Origin: Cupriavidus sp. 2SB
GTDB taxonomy: Bacteria > Pseudomonadota > Gammaproteobacteria > Burkholderiales > Burkholderiaceae
NCBI RefSeq assembly: GCF_005503625.1
Contig: NZ_SCMX01000015.1
Coordinates: 1 to 64,000 of the forward strand
DNA length: 64,000 bases
Direction: 5' to 3'
A program made the translations under genes and the position numbers. Shown here one piece after another: positions 31,789 through 44,111 of this stretch. Below the pieces are notes generated by a model. That model was not told the origin of the DNA. It saw only the letters and a list, made by a program, of their open reading frames with translations, and did no database searches. Each line of letters opens with the position of its first letter. Position 1 is the stretch's first letter.

Positions 31789-34098
31789 TTGATCAGAAAT
31801 AAGCGCATCTCGCTGGGCTTGCTGACGAGTGCCATTATTGCTGCGTGGAGCCCGGCGGGCTGGGCCGCAGATCCGTTCGTGGTCAGGGATATCCGCGTTG
31901 AAGGCTTGCAGCGCGTGGAACCGGGTACCGTATTTGGCTATCTGCCTGTCCGCGTTGGTGAAACATTTACCGACGACAAGGGCGCCGACGCAATTCGTGC
32001 GCTCTACAATACCGGTTTCTTCAAGGACGTGCAGATCCGCGCCGAAGACGGCGTGCTGGTCGTGCAGGTCGAGGAACGTCCGGCGATTTCCCAGCTTGAA
32101 TTCGTCGGCATCAAGGAATTCGACAAGGACACGCTGCGCCGCTCGTTGCGTGCCGTTGGCGTGGCCGAAGCGCGTTACTACGACAAGGCGCTGATCGACA
32201 AGGCCGAGCAGGAGCTGAAGCGCCAGTACGTGGCGCGCGGCTACTATGCTGCCGACGTTCAGACCACCGTGACCCCCGTTGACCGCAATCGCGTGTCCGT
32301 GGTGTTCAACGTGGAAGAGGGTCCGGTCGCCAAGATCCGCCAGATCAATATCGTCGGCAACAAGGCTTTCAAGGAAGGTACGCTGCGCGATGAAATGCAG
32401 CTGTCCACGCCGAACTGGCTGTCGTGGTACACGAAGAACGATCTGTACTCGAAGCAAAAGCTTACGGCCGATCTGGAAGCGCTGCGCTCTTTCTACCTGA
32501 ACCGCGGTTATCTGGAATTCCAGATCGAATCGACCCAGGTGTCGATTACCCCGGACAAGAAGGATATTTACCTGACGCTGAATATCAGCGAAGGGGAGCA
32601 GTTCAAGGTCTCCGATATCCGTCTCGCTGGCGAACTGCTCGGCAAGCAGGACGAGATGGAGAAGCTGCTGAAGCTCAAGAAGGGCGACATCTTCTCGTCC
32701 GAGAAGCTGACCGCCAGCACGAAGGCCATCACGGACCTGCTGGGAACCTATGGCTATGCCTTCACGACGATCAACCCGCAGCCGCAGATCGACAAGGAAA
32801 AGCGTGAAGTTGCGCTGACCCTGATGGTCGACCCGGGCCGCCGTGTCTATGTGCGCCGCGTGAACGTGGTGGGCAACAGCAAGACGCGGGACGAGGTGGT
32901 GCGTCGCGAAATGCGCCAGATGGAAAGCTCGTGGTTCGATAGCGAGAAGCTGCAGCAGTCGCAGGCTCGTATCAACCGGACCGGCTATTTCACGGACACG
33001 AATATCACCACGGAAGACGTGGCGGGTGCGCCCGACCAGGTCGACGTGAACGTGAACGTGACCGAAAAGCCGACTGGCCAGATCAGCCTGGGCCTGGGTT
33101 TTTCGTCGACCGACAAGCTCGTGCTGCAAGCTGGCCTGCGTCAGGACAACGTGTTCGGTTCGGGTACCAGCCTTGGCCTCGACGTGAACACGGCGAAGTC
33201 ATTCCGTACGATCGCGCTGACGCAGTATGACCCGTACTTCACGGTGGACGGCATTAGCCGCTCGACCGATATTTACTACCGTACGTCGCGTCCGCTGTAC
33301 TACACGGGCGACCAGGACTACAAGATCGTCTCGGCCGGTGGTGGCTTCAAGTTCGGCGTGCCGTTCTCCGAGAACGATACGGTGTTCTTCGGTATCGGCT
33401 ATGAGCGGACCCAGGTCTATACGTCGTCGAACACGCCTAGCCAATATGCGGCCTGGCTGCAGAAGATCGGCAAGAACAGCGGCGATCCGATCAATAACTT
33501 CCCGTTCACGATTGGCTGGGCCCGCGACCGTCGCGACAGCGCACTGATCCCTACGAAGGGACCCTATACCCAGGCCAACCTCGAAGTCGGTGTGCCGGGC
33601 GGCGATACCCAGTACTATCGCGCCAGCTTCCAGCAGCAGTATTTTTACCCGCTGTCGAAAGCATTCACACTGGCTTTCAACGGTGAAGTGGCCTATGGTC
33701 ACGGCTACGGCGATACGCCGTTCCCGGTGTTCAAGTACTTTTACGCTGGCGGTATCGGTTCGGTGCGTGGTTACCAGACCAGCACGCTGGGTCCGAAGGA
33801 CCAGAACGGCAACCCGGTGGGTGGTGCGTCGAAGCTGATCGGTAACGTGGAATTCGTGTTCCCGCTGCCCGGTTCGGGTGTCGACCGCACGCTGCGGCTG
33901 TTCACGTTCTTCGACTTTGGTAACGTCTATCAGGAAGGCGCCCCGATTACCTTCAGTGACCTGAAGTACTCTACCGGCTTTGGTTTGTCCTGGCTGTCGC
34001 CGATTGGTCCGCTCAAGGTCAGCATGGGCTTCCCGCTGAAGAAGGACGAGACCGACAAGGTTCAGCGGTTCCAGTTCCAGATCGGTACCGCGTTCTGA
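31789..34098 (+). CDS. bamA: Outer membrane protein assembly factor BamA
   Basis: BamA is the central beta-barrel of the machine that inserts outer-membrane proteins. About 769 residues: a signal peptide (IRNKRISLGLLTSAIIAAW to SPAGWA, cut before ADP), five POTRA domains to about residue 420, then the 16-strand barrel with the conserved GGIGSVRGYQ and the terminal FQFQIGTAF ending in Phe. I prefer the TTG at 31789, because AGGAAGAGGGG lies at ribosome-site distance and the signal peptide then has normal length. ATGs at 31759 and 31768 are in frame and could be used. skp/ompH follows after 20 bp. Confidence 0.95.
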   Translation: MIRNKRISLGLLTSAIIAAWSPAGWAADPFVVRDIRVEGLQRVEPGTVFGYLPVRVGETFTDDKGADAIRALYNTGFFKDVQIRAEDGVLVVQVEERPAISQLEFVGIKEFDKDTLRRSLRAVGVAEARYYDKALIDKAEQELKRQYVARGYYAADVQTTVTPVDRNRVSVVFNVEEGPVAKIRQINIVGNKAFKEGTLRDEMQLSTPNWLSWYTKNDLYSKQKLTADLEALRSFYLNRGYLEFQIESTQVSITPDKKDIYLTLNISEGEQFKVSDIRLAGELLGKQDEMEKLLKLKKGDIFSSEKLTASTKAITDLLGTYGYAFTTINPQPQIDKEKREVALTLMVDPGRRVYVRRVNVVGNSKTRDEVVRREMRQMESSWFDSEKLQQSQARINRTGYFTDTNITTEDVAGAPDQVDVNVNVTEKPTGQISLGLGFSSTDKLVLQAGLRQDNVFGSGTSLGLDVNTAKSFRTIALTQYDPYFTVDGISRSTDIYYRTSRPLYYTGDQDYKIVSAGGGFKFGVPFSENDTVFFGIGYERTQVYTSSNTPSQYAAWLQKIGKNSGDPINNFPFTIGWARDRRDSALIPTKGPYTQANLEVGVPGGDTQYYRASFQQQYFYPLSKAFTLAFNGEVAYGHGYGDTPFPVFKYFYAGGIGSVRGYQTSTLGPKDQNGNPVGGASKLIGNVEFVFPLPGSGVDRTLRLFTFFDFGNVYQEGAPITFSDLKYSTGFGLSWLSPIGPLKVSMGFPLKKDETDKVQRFQFQIGTAF

Positions 34099-34118
34099 TC
34101 CCCAGAAGGATTTGCTTG

Positions 34119-34646
34119 ATGAAACTCCACACTCCACTGATGAAATCCCTGAGCGCGGCTGCTCTGGCCGCAGTGGCCCTTTGCGCGGCGGCGCCGGCAA
34201 TGGCGCAGGAAACCCGCATTGCCGCGGTGAACTCCGAGCGTATCCTGCGTGATTCGCAGCCGGCAAAGGTTGCACAGGTCAAGCTCGAGCAGGAATTCTC
34301 GAAGCGCGATCGCGAACTGCAGGACATGGCCCAGAAGATCAAGGGCATGGCCGACAAGCTCGACAAGGACACCGCCGTACTCGCAGACGCAGACCGTCAG
34401 CGTCGTCAGCGCGAAGTGGCCGATCTGGATCGCGAGTTCCAGCGCAAGCAGCGCGAGTTTCGTGAAGACCTGAACCAGCGCCGTAACGAGGAACTGGCGC
34501 AGGTGCTGGAACGTGCGAACCGCGTGATTCGTTCACTGGCCGAGCAGCGCAAGTACGACCTGATCGTCCAGGAAGCGGTCTACGTGAATCCTCGCATCGA
34601 TATCACGGATGACGTGATGAAGGCGCTGAACGCCGGCGCGAAGTAA
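34119..34646 (+). CDS. skp: Periplasmic chaperone OmpH/Skp
   Basis: Skp is the trimeric periplasmic holdase that carries unfolded outer-membrane proteins to BamA. The 175-residue precursor has a signal peptide ending AAAPAMAQ (cut before ETRIAAVN), then a beta strand (IAAVNSERIL) and long charged helices (FSKRDRELQDMAQKIKG onward) that form the tentacles. AGAAGGA precedes the ATG at 34119; a TTG one codon earlier is the only alternative. It sits between bamA and lpxD, the textbook order. Confidence 0.95.
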   Translation: MKLHTPLMKSLSAAALAAVALCAAAPAMAQETRIAAVNSERILRDSQPAKVAQVKLEQEFSKRDRELQDMAQKIKGMADKLDKDTAVLADADRQRRQREVADLDREFQRKQREFREDLNQRRNEELAQVLERANRVIRSLAEQRKYDLIVQEAVYVNPRIDITDDVMKALNAGAK

Positions 34647-34697
34647 GCAGCGTCGCCCGCGTCGATCACCGTTTTCGTTTTTCAAGGAAGTACCGCC

Positions 34698-35807
34698 ATG
34701 CAGACACCCACACTGGGTCAGCTCGCCACCGAATACGGCGCGCAGGTTGTGGGTGATCCCGACCTGCCCGTGAGCGGTCTCGCGCCGCTCGACCAGGCCG
34801 GTTCCGGCGACCTGTCGTTCCTGTCCAATCCGCTTTACCAGGCCCAGGCGCTCGCGTCGAAGGCCGGTGCCGTGATCGTTTCACAGACGGATCTGGACCG
34901 CATCCATGCGGAAGGCCATGCCGAAGGCCGTAACTGGCTGGTCGCACGCAATCCCTACGTTTGTTTCGCCCGCGTTGCGCAACGGTTCGACCGTGCGGCC
35001 AATGCGGACCCGCGATTGGGTATCGATCCGCGCGCGACGGTGGCGTCAGACGCAGTGGTCCCGGCATCGTGCTTTATCGGCCCGAATGTCGTGATCGAGG
35101 CTGGTGCCCGACTTGGCGAACGGGTGCGTATCCTGGCAAATGCCTTTATCGGCGCAGGCGCCGAGATTGGCGAAGATACGCTCATCTATGCCAACGTTTC
35201 TGTCTATCATCGTTGCGTAGTGGGCGCGCGCAATATCCTGCATAGCGGGGCGGTCATTGGCGCGGATGGTTTCGGCTTTGCGCCCGATATCGGTCCGGCT
35301 GGAGTGGAGTACGTCAAGATTCCGCAGGTTGGACGCGCGATACTGGGCAATGACGTTGAGATCGGTGCAAATACGTGCGTCGATCGTGGCGCCATGGCCG
35401 ACACGGTGATCGAGGACGGGTGCAAGATCGATAATCAGGTACAGATCGCGCACAACGTGCATGTGGGCGCGCATACCGTGATTGCGGGTACGGCGGCCGT
35501 TTCGGGTAGCACCCGGATCGGCAAGTTCTGCGTGATCGGCGGCGCAGCGAATTTTTCCGGCCATCTGAATATCGCTGACCGGACCACCGTGTCCGGCGGC
35601 ACCTCGATTACCAAATCGATTACAAAACCCGGTGGGCATTTCACCAGCGTGTTTCCGTTTACTTCGCATGGTGAATGGGAACGCAATGCCGCCATCGTAC
35701 GCGGCTTGTCGAAGCTGCGCGAACGCGTGGTACAGCTGGAACGCCGCCTGCGCGGCACGCCGGCCGGGTCCAATAGCAACAAACAAGACGAAGAGAGATC
35801 ATCATGA
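34698..35807 (+). CDS. lpxD: UDP-3-O-(3-hydroxyacyl)glucosamine N-acyltransferase
   Basis: LpxD adds the second hydroxyacyl chain to the lipid A precursor from acyl-ACP. The 369 residues show an N-terminal uridine-binding domain ([21 protein letters not shown]) and a left-handed beta-helix of hexapeptide repeats, including [16 protein letters not shown] with the catalytic His region. A C-terminal helix follows ([16 protein letters not shown]). The stop overlaps the fabZ start by ATGA. Confidence 0.97.
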   Translation: MQTPTLGQLATEYGAQVVGDPDLPVSGLAPLDQAGSGDLSFLSNPLYQAQALASKAGAVIVSQTDLDRIHAEGHAEGRNWLVARNPYVCFARVAQRFDRAANADPRLGIDPRATVASDAVVPASCFIGPNVVIEAGARLGERVRILANAFIGAGAEIGEDTLIYANVSVYHRCVVGARNILHSGAVIGADGFGFAPDIGPAGVEYVKIPQVGRAILGNDVEIGANTCVDRGAMADTVIEDGCKIDNQVQIAHNVHVGAHTVIAGTAAVSGSTRIGKFCVIGGAANFSGHLNIADRTTVSGGTSITKSITKPGGHFTSVFPFTSHGEWERNAAIVRGLSKLRERVVQLERRLRGTPAGSNSNKQDEERSS

Positions 35808-36256
35808 CAGCCTCCGATATCGATATCCGCAAGATCCTGAAGCTGCTGCCGCATCGCTACCCGATCCTGCTGGTCGACCGGGTGCTCGAGTTCGAGCCGC
35901 AGAAGCGCATCAAGACCCTGAAGAACGTGACGATCAACGAGCCGTACTTCATGGGACATTTCCCGGAACAACCGGTCATGCCCGGGGTCATGATCCTGGA
36001 GGCGCTGGCCCAGTCGGCCGGGCTGCTGACGTTTGGCGCGGACATGGAGCGCAAGGAAGGTTCGCTGTACTACTTCGTCGGCATCGATGGCGCGCGCTTC
36101 AAGCGCGTGGTGTACCCCGGCGATCAACTCCACCTGAATGTGACCGTGGAACGCTACATTCGCGGCATCTGGAAGTTCAAGGCCAACGCCACTGTGGACG
36201 GTGAAGTTGCCTGCGAGGCCGAGCTGATGTGTACGGTCAAGCAGGCCGACGCCTGA
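35804..36256 (+). CDS. fabZ: 3-hydroxyacyl-ACP dehydratase FabZ
   Basis: FabZ dehydrates 3-hydroxyacyl-ACP in fatty acid elongation. It competes with LpxA/LpxD for the same hydroxyacyl-ACP pool, hence its place between them. The 150-residue hotdog-fold protein has [15 protein letters not shown] and the active-site segment [24 protein letters not shown] with the catalytic His and Glu. Its ATG overlaps the lpxD stop, and lpxA follows after 43 bp. Confidence 0.97.
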   Translation: MTASDIDIRKILKLLPHRYPILLVDRVLEFEPQKRIKTLKNVTINEPYFMGHFPEQPVMPGVMILEALAQSAGLLTFGADMERKEGSLYYFVGIDGARFKRVVYPGDQLHLNVTVERYIRGIWKFKANATVDGEVACEAELMCTVKQADA

Positions 36257-36299
36257 TTGACCCGACTCCGGGCACAACCGCAAGAACAGGACACGACGT

Positions 36300-37103
36300 A
36301 TGACGCAAATCCATCCTACCGCACTGGTCGATCCGAAGGCTGAACTGGCTGCCGATGTCGAAGTCGGCCCATTTTCCATCATCGGACCGAATGTACGCAT
36401 CGGCAGCGGTACACGGGTTGGCGCGCACACCACGGTCGAGGGTCATACGACCATCGGCGCGGACAACCGCATCGGCCCGTATGCCTCGGTGGGCGGCGTC
36501 CCGCAGGACATGAAGTACGCCAACGAGCCGACCCGGCTCGATATCGGCGATCGCAACACCATCCGCGAATTCACGACGATCCATACCGGAACCGTGCAGG
36601 ATCGTGGCTTGACCAGCCTCGGCAATGACAACTGGATCATGGCCTATGTCCACATCGCGCATGACTGCCGTGTGGGCAACCATACGGTGTTCTCGAGCAA
36701 TGCCCAGATTGCCGGCCACGTGGAAGTGGGTGACTGGGCAATTCTCGGCGGCATGAGCGGAGTCCACCAGTTTGTCCGCATCGGCGCGCACGCCATGCTC
36801 GGTGGCGCTTCGGCGCTCGTTCAGGACGTGCCGCCGTTCGTGATCGCGGCCAGCGACAAGAACGGCAACAAGGCCACGCCGCACGGTGTCAACGTGGAAG
36901 GTTTGCGTCGTCGTGGTTTCGACGCCGCACAGATTGCCTCGCTGCGCCAGGCATACAAGCTGCTGTACAAATCAGATCTGAGCTTCGACGATGCGCGTAA
37001 TGAAATCACCGCGATGCTCGGGCAAACGGATGCCGCAACCGCTGCGCCGCTGAAGTCGTTCGTGGAGTTCCTCGCCGCCACCCAGCGCGGCATCGTTCGC
37101 TGA
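36300..37103 (+). CDS. lpxA: UDP-N-acetylglucosamine O-acyltransferase
   Basis: LpxA starts lipid A synthesis by putting a hydroxyacyl chain on UDP-GlcNAc. The 267-residue trimeric enzyme has the beta-helix ([20 protein letters not shown] onward), the catalytic His in [13 protein letters not shown], and the C-terminal helical domain starting near [15 protein letters not shown]. Length is standard. It is followed after 12 bp by lpxB. Confidence 0.97.
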   Translation: MTQIHPTALVDPKAELAADVEVGPFSIIGPNVRIGSGTRVGAHTTVEGHTTIGADNRIGPYASVGGVPQDMKYANEPTRLDIGDRNTIREFTTIHTGTVQDRGLTSLGNDNWIMAYVHIAHDCRVGNHTVFSSNAQIAGHVEVGDWAILGGMSGVHQFVRIGAHAMLGGASALVQDVPPFVIAASDKNGNKATPHGVNVEGLRRRGFDAAQIASLRQAYKLLYKSDLSFDDARNEITAMLGQTDAATAAPLKSFVEFLAATQRGIVR

Positions 37104-37115
37104 TTCCGGCTGCAC

Positions 37116-38324
37116 ATGGTCGAGGCTGCCGTACAGGCCGCGCTTCCCGTCGAGGGGGCTGCGGATAGGAACAAGCGAGGCACGATTGCCATGGTCGCCG
37201 GCGAGGCGTCGGGCGATCTGCTCGCATCGCTGTTGCTCGAGGGGTTGCAAGCCCGGCTCGGCGAGTCAGTCAGCTATGCAGGCATCGGCGGGCGGCGCAT
37301 GATGGCGCAAGGGTTCGTCTCGCACTGGCCGATGGATACGCTGTCGGTCAACGGCTACGTGGAAGTGCTGGGCTCGCTGCGAGAGATTCTTGCCACGCGT
37401 CGAGCGATTCGCGAACAGTTGATTGCCCAGCCCCCGCTGTGTTTTATCGGTGTGGATGCGCCCGATTTCAATTTCGGGCTCGAGGTGCCACTGCGTCGCG
37501 CTGGCATTCCGGTCGTGCATTTCGTAAGTCCCTCGATCTGGGCGTGGCGAGGCGGTCGTATCCGCACTATCGCCCGCGCGGTGGATCACATCCTCTGCTT
37601 GTTCCCTTTCGAGCCCGAGATTTACGCCAAGGCGGGGATTCCGGCGACTTACGTCGGCCATCCGCTTGCCGACGTCATCCCGATGGTGCCGGATGTGGCT
37701 GGCGCGCGCGAGAAGCTGGGCCTGCCGGCCGGCAAGCGCATCGTCGCGGTGCTGCCGGGCAGCCGCCAATCGGAAGTCCGCAATCTTGGCGCGACATTTT
37801 TCGAGGCCATGGCACGGATGCATCGCATGGACGGTAACCTGGCGTTTGTCGTGCCGGCAGCCAGTCCTGCACTGCGGGACATTATCGAAGGTCTCCACAA
37901 CCAGCATCCCGAGCTGGATATTCAAGTTGTGGATGGTCAGTCGCATCTGGCAATGGAGGCGTCGGATGTAGTGTTGCTGGCCAGTGGCACGGCCACGTTG
38001 GAAGCAGCCCTGTACAAGAAGCCGATGGTTATCTCCTACAAGGTGCCCTGGCTGACCGCGCAGATCATGAAACGGCAAGGCTATCTGCCGTACGTGGGAC
38101 TGCCTAATATTCTGTCAGGACGTTTCGTCGTGCCCGAACTGTTGCAGGACGATGCCACGCCGGATGCGCTGGCACGAGAAACGCTGCTCCAACTCAATGA
38201 CGAGGGCAACGTGGCCTTCCTGCGCGAACACTTCACCGCAATGCATCACACGCTGAAGCGCGACACGGCGAATCTGGCTTCGGGAGTGGTAGTCGACCTG
38301 ATGCACAGTCGGGGAGTGCGCTGA
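37116..38324 (+). CDS. lpxB: Lipid A disaccharide synthase
   Basis: LpxB joins lipid X to UDP-2,3-diacylglucosamine to form the lipid A disaccharide. It is a GT19 enzyme on the inner membrane face, 402 residues as found. Motifs visible: [18 protein letters not shown] at the N-terminus, [12 protein letters not shown], and [12 protein letters not shown] for UDP-sugar binding. An alternative start at ATG 37191 (MVAGEASGD) would give about 25 fewer residues and is close to the usual family start, so the N-terminus is not settled. Its stop overlaps the rnhB start. Confidence 0.95.
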   Translation: MVEAAVQAALPVEGAADRNKRGTIAMVAGEASGDLLASLLLEGLQARLGESVSYAGIGGRRMMAQGFVSHWPMDTLSVNGYVEVLGSLREILATRRAIREQLIAQPPLCFIGVDAPDFNFGLEVPLRRAGIPVVHFVSPSIWAWRGGRIRTIARAVDHILCLFPFEPEIYAKAGIPATYVGHPLADVIPMVPDVAGAREKLGLPAGKRIVAVLPGSRQSEVRNLGATFFEAMARMHRMDGNLAFVVPAASPALRDIIEGLHNQHPELDIQVVDGQSHLAMEASDVVLLASGTATLEAALYKKPMVISYKVPWLTAQIMKRQGYLPYVGLPNILSGRFVVPELLQDDATPDALARETLLQLNDEGNVAFLREHFTAMHHTLKRDTANLASGVVVDLMHSRGVR

Positions 38325-39016
38325 TGGCCCGGCCCAAGGCAGGCACTTCCACGCAAATCGGACTGGATCTGACACAGACGGTAGCGGTTGTGCAGCGTTT
38401 GTGTGGCGTGGACGAGGCTGGTCGGGGCCCGTTGGCGGGCCCGGTCTACGCTGCGGCGGTTGTCCTGAATCCCGCGCGTCAGGTTCGTGGGCTGGCAGAT
38501 TCCAAGATCCTGACTGCAGCAAAGCGGGAATCGCTTTTCGAACGGATTTGCGAGCATGCGCTGGGCTGGCATATCGCATTCGCCACTGTCGAGGAAATCG
38601 ACTCGATCAACATCCTGCACGCGTCGATGCTCGCCATGCGACGGGCCGTGCAGGGCTTGGCCGCCAGCGGAGTGATTCCCGATCTTGTGCAGGTCGACGG
38701 AAATCGTTGCCCCGAGGTGCCGTTCCCCGTCGAGGCGATTGTCAAGGGAGACGCCAAGGTTCGCGCGATTTCCGCTGCATCGATCCTGGCGAAAGTGGCA
38801 CGCGATCGCAATCTGCTCGAACTGCACGCCAAGTATCCGGAGTACGGATTCGACAGCCATTTTGGTTATCCGACGCCACAGCATTTTGCCGCGCTGGACA
38901 AGCATGGTGCAACGCCTCATCACCGGCGCTCCTTTGCGCCCGTTCGGCAGGCACTCGAACGTGAGCGGGCGGCCACCGTGGCCCATACCGTTACCGACGA
39001 AACGCCGCCTTTCTGA
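38324..39016 (+). CDS. rnhB: Ribonuclease HII
   Basis: RNase HII cuts RNA in RNA-DNA hybrids and starts removal of single ribonucleotides from DNA. The 230 residues have the catalytic [12 protein letters not shown] motif, [22 protein letters not shown], and the [14 protein letters not shown] segment with the last acidic ligand. The first about 20 residues ([20 protein letters not shown]) are an extension before the core. The ATG shares one base with the lpxB stop, so it is part of the lpx operon, as in many proteobacteria. Confidence 0.96.
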   Translation: MARPKAGTSTQIGLDLTQTVAVVQRLCGVDEAGRGPLAGPVYAAAVVLNPARQVRGLADSKILTAAKRESLFERICEHALGWHIAFATVEEIDSINILHASMLAMRRAVQGLAASGVIPDLVQVDGNRCPEVPFPVEAIVKGDAKVRAISAASILAKVARDRNLLELHAKYPEYGFDSHFGYPTPQHFAALDKHGATPHHRRSFAPVRQALERERAATVAHTVTDETPPF

Positions 39017-39024
39017 GATTTTCC

Positions 39025-39801
39025 TTGAAGCACGTCACTTCGCGCGATAACGCGCTGTTCAAGCACCTGAAGGCCCTGGTCGGCTCCACGCATCAGCGCC
39101 GGAAGGCCGGCCAGTCGGTACTGGACGGTGTTCATCTGGCCGATGCCTATGTCGCCGCGCTTGGGCAGCCGGTCAGTTGCGTCGTGAGCGAGCGTCACTA
39201 CGATCATTCCGAAGTGCGCTCTCTGCTGGAGCGCATCGAGCCGGAGCGCGTCGTCGTGCTTGCAGATGCGTTGTTTGCGCAGATCAGCAATGTCGTCAAC
39301 GGCATCGATCTGCTGTTCGTCATCGAAACGCCGGCGGGCCATCTACCCGCGACGATCGACACCGATTGCATCATCCTCGATGGCGTGCAGGATGCTGGCA
39401 ACGTCGGCTCCATCCTGCGCAGCGCCGCAGCGGCGGGCATTCCCCACGCATTCCTGACGACCGGCTGTGCCTTTGCCTGGTCCGTCAAGACGCTGCGAGC
39501 CGGGATGGGTGCCAACTTCCATCTCAATATCGTCGAGCATTGCACGCTGGACATGCTTGCCAGCCGCTTGTCAGTCCCACTGTTCGCGACGTCTTCCCAC
39601 GCCGATGCTGCCGTTTTCGATACCGATCTGCGCCAACCCGTTGGCTGGATTGTCGGCAATGAAGGGGCGGGAGTGAGCGCGGAGTGGATGGAGCGGGTTA
39701 CCCGCACGGTCGGTATTCCACAGCCAGGGGGGCTGGAGTCTCTGAACGTAGCTGCCGCCACGGCAATATGCCTGTTTGAAGCGGTGCGGCAACGGCGCTG
39801 A
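39025..39801 (+). CDS. TrmH/SpoU family RNA methyltransferase
   Basis: A 258-residue SPOUT-fold enzyme that likely 2'-O-methylates a ribose in rRNA or tRNA using SAM. An N-terminal substrate-binding domain (KHVTSRDNALFKHLKALVGS) leads into the catalytic domain, with LDGVQDAGNVGSILRSAAAAG (motif 1), VGNEGAGVSAEW (motif 2) and IPQPGGLESLNVAAATAICLFEA (motif 3). The start is a TTG at 39025, 8 bases after rnhB, because no ATG fits; the family begins at this point. The exact target base cannot be told from sequence. Confidence 0.9.
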   Translation: MKHVTSRDNALFKHLKALVGSTHQRRKAGQSVLDGVHLADAYVAALGQPVSCVVSERHYDHSEVRSLLERIEPERVVVLADALFAQISNVVNGIDLLFVIETPAGHLPATIDTDCIILDGVQDAGNVGSILRSAAAAGIPHAFLTTGCAFAWSVKTLRAGMGANFHLNIVEHCTLDMLASRLSVPLFATSSHADAAVFDTDLRQPVGWIVGNEGAGVSAEWMERVTRTVGIPQPGGLESLNVAAATAICLFEAVRQRR

Positions 39802-39890
39802 GTTGCTACTTGCTGTGCTTGGACGATGACTTCATCCTGCGCTCATGACTGCCGTATGCCTATTGGACGATTCTCAAAGATGCCCGCAAA

Positions 39891-40820
39891 TCAGTAGTTA
39901 TCGCGGTCGACTTTGATCTCCTGCAAAATCGTTGTCGCAATCTCTTCAATCGACTTGTGCGTTGACGACAGCCATTTGATGCCCTCGCGGCGCATCATGG
40001 CTTCCGCCTCGTTGACTTCATAGCGGCAGTTTTCCACAGCCGCGTACTTGCTACCCGGGCGCCGTTCGTTGCGAATTTCGGTCAGTCGCTGTGGATCGAT
40101 GGACAAGCCGAAGATCTTGGCCTTGAAGGCATAGAGCGCGGAGGGAAGCCTGCCTCGTTCGAAATCGTCCGGAATCAGCGGGTAGTTCGCGGCCTTGAGG
40201 CCATATTGCATGGCCAGGTACAGGCTGGTAGGGGTCTTGCCGCTACGGGAAACGCCCACCAGGATGACATCAGCTTCTGCCAGGTTCTTGTGGGACTGGC
40301 CGTCGTCATGGGCAAGCGAAAAATTGATCGCCTCGATGCGGTTCTTGTAGGCCTCGGTGTCGGCATTCTGATGGAACCGGCCAATCGCGTGGGTGGATTT
40401 CAGCCCCAGTTCCTTCTCGAGAGGCTCGATAAAGGTCTGGAACATGTCAAGAATCATGCCCTTGGCGCGGCGTATCGCCTTGTTCGAGTCGGAGTTGACC
40501 AGCGTGGTGAAGACGATGGGCGGTACGCCCTCGTTGTAGAAGGCCTCGTTGATCTTGCTGACAGCGATATGTGCCTTTTCCGGCGTGTCCACAAACGGCA
40601 TCCGCACCTTGCGGAAGCGCATCTCGAACTGCGCGAGAATCGAGTGGCTGAACGTTTCGGCCGTAATGCCGGTACCATCGGAAACGATAAAGACCGTACG
40701 TACAGCAGGGCGATCCGCTGTCGCGGGGGCTGCGGGCTGCACAGCGCTGGCAGCCGGCGCGGTGTCAGTGGCTGGGGCGGAGGCGGGTTGCGATGCGTCA
40801 GGCGCGTCAGGCAGGGACAT
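39891..40820 (-). CDS. ppsR: PEP synthase regulatory protein (bifunctional kinase/pyrophosphorylase)
   Basis: PpsR turns PEP synthase off by ADP-dependent phosphorylation and on again by phosphate-dependent removal. The 309 residues have a 45-residue Ala/Pro-rich N-terminal extension, then [20 protein letters not shown] and the P-loop [19 protein letters not shown]. Ends in the expected [18 protein letters not shown] chose the ATG at 40820 (MSLPDAPDA) over a frame extension of 31 codons upstream. It is divergent from its target gene ppsA. Confidence 0.95.
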   Translation of the reverse strand: MSLPDAPDASQPASAPATDTAPAASAVQPAAPATADRPAVRTVFIVSDGTGITAETFSHSILAQFEMRFRKVRMPFVDTPEKAHIAVSKINEAFYNEGVPPIVFTTLVNSDSNKAIRRAKGMILDMFQTFIEPLEKELGLKSTHAIGRFHQNADTEAYKNRIEAINFSLAHDDGQSHKNLAEADVILVGVSRSGKTPTSLYLAMQYGLKAANYPLIPDDFERGRLPSALYAFKAKIFGLSIDPQRLTEIRNERRPGSKYAAVENCRYEVNEAEAMMRREGIKWLSSTHKSIEEIATTILQEIKVDRDNY

Positions 40821-40892
40821 GTCTGGACAATTATTTTTGAGACGGCCGCCGCGCGAAAGTGCGATGCGGCACGGTAGAATAGCGGCGATCTT

Positions 40893-41004
40893 TTGGCTAA
40901 GCAATTCCGCCAACGTCGATCAGGCAACGATCCGGGGCCCGATTGTCGACAATGTGCGGTGCAGCATCGGAAGTTGCCGATTGCAGCCGGAATTGCTCAG
41001 CCAA
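40893..41004. promoter_or_regulatory. Concentric inverted repeats between ppsR and ppsA
   Basis: Outer arms TTGGCTAAGCAATTCCG (40893-40909) and CGGAATTGCTCAGCCAA (40988-41004) match at 16 of 17 pairs. Middle arms GGCAAC (40923-40928) plus TCCG (40931-40934) pair with CGGA (40968-40971) plus GTTGCC (40973-40978). At the centre is a perfect 12-bp palindrome ATTGTCGACAAT (40942-40953). All are centred within about 3 bp of each other. Placed 75 bp before ppsA, it could be a leader RNA fold or a binding site for a regulator. A TAGAAT at 40875-40880 may be a -10 box reading to ppsA. Confidence 0.7.
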
Positions 41005-41079
41005 GCGATCCGCCGGGGACAGAACATCAACAACATACCGGTCGGTGCAAAAGATTTCTTACTTTGTTTTGAGGCTTTT

Positions 41080-43464
<2,385 letters not shown>

Positions 43465-43560
43465 GGCATTACACGTCACAATAGCGACATGACAACAAAT
43501 TGGCGCCGGTCCTGAACCGGCGTCGTGCGGCACCGGCCCTGCGGCAGGTGTTCCTACTGC

Positions 43561-43601
43561 CCCCGCAGACGCCGAAGGCGTTTGGCGGGGGTTTTTGTTT
43601 T
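43561..43601 (+). terminator. Terminator after ppsA
   Basis: CCCCGC (43561-43566) and ACGCC (43569-43573) pair with GGCGT (43577-43581) and GCGGGG (43585-43590), followed by TTTTTGTTTTT. A second stem (CGCCGGT with ACCGGCG, about 43504-43522) lies just before it. Confidence 0.85.
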
Positions 43602-43636
43602 TCGGGTTGGCGTTTTGTGAAATGGAAAGGAGCGGG

Positions 43637-44062
43637 ATGACGCCGTATTACGTTTGGTTTGCTGCTGCGGTGATTCTGATCATCGCGGAAATGGCCACAG
43701 GCACGTTCTATCTGCTGATGATTGCTTCCGGAGTTGTGGCAGGGGGTGTTGCTGCCATGTTGGGCCTGGACGTGCCACTGCAGACCGTAGTGGCTGCCGT
43801 CGTTGCGGTCATTGCGATAGCGGCGCTGCGACGTACGCGCTATGGCCGCTTGCGGCGCAGGGAGCCGGGCACCGATCCAAACGTCAACCTGGATATTGGG
43901 CAGGAACTGGATGTAGGCGCCTGGGATGGCTTCGGTCGAGCCCGGGTGCCATACCGCGGCGCTGACTGGACCGTGGAACTGGCGCCGGGGAGTGTTCCGA
44001 CGCCGGGACGATATCGGATCGTGGAAGTACGGGGCACTACGTTGATCGTGTCGCCACGGTAG
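43637..44062 (+). CDS. NfeD-family membrane protein
   Basis: A 141-residue protein with two or three N-terminal membrane spans (YYVWFAAAVILIIAEMATGTF, GVVAGGVAAMLGLD, VVAAVVAVIAIAAL) and a C-terminal OB-fold domain (ELDVGAWDGFGRARVPYRGADWTVELAPG) typical of short NfeD proteins. These pair with SPFH proteins in membrane microdomains; the SPFH gene is next. GGAAAGGAGCGGG right before ATG 43637 decides the start over ATG 43622. Likely cotranscribed with the SPFH gene. Confidence 0.85.
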   Translation: MTPYYVWFAAAVILIIAEMATGTFYLLMIASGVVAGGVAAMLGLDVPLQTVVAAVVAVIAIAALRRTRYGRLRRREPGTDPNVNLDIGQELDVGAWDGFGRARVPYRGADWTVELAPGSVPTPGRYRIVEVRGTTLIVSPR

Positions 44063-44111
44063 ATCTCACGGCCATGGGTGCCGGCTTTTTTCTTTGACGG
44101 GAGTTTTGTTG

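Noticed and set aside
40549..41079. 177-codon N-terminal extension of ppsA
   Set aside because: Runs antisense through ppsR and the inverted repeats; family members begin at MTNQVDN-like sequence at 41080.
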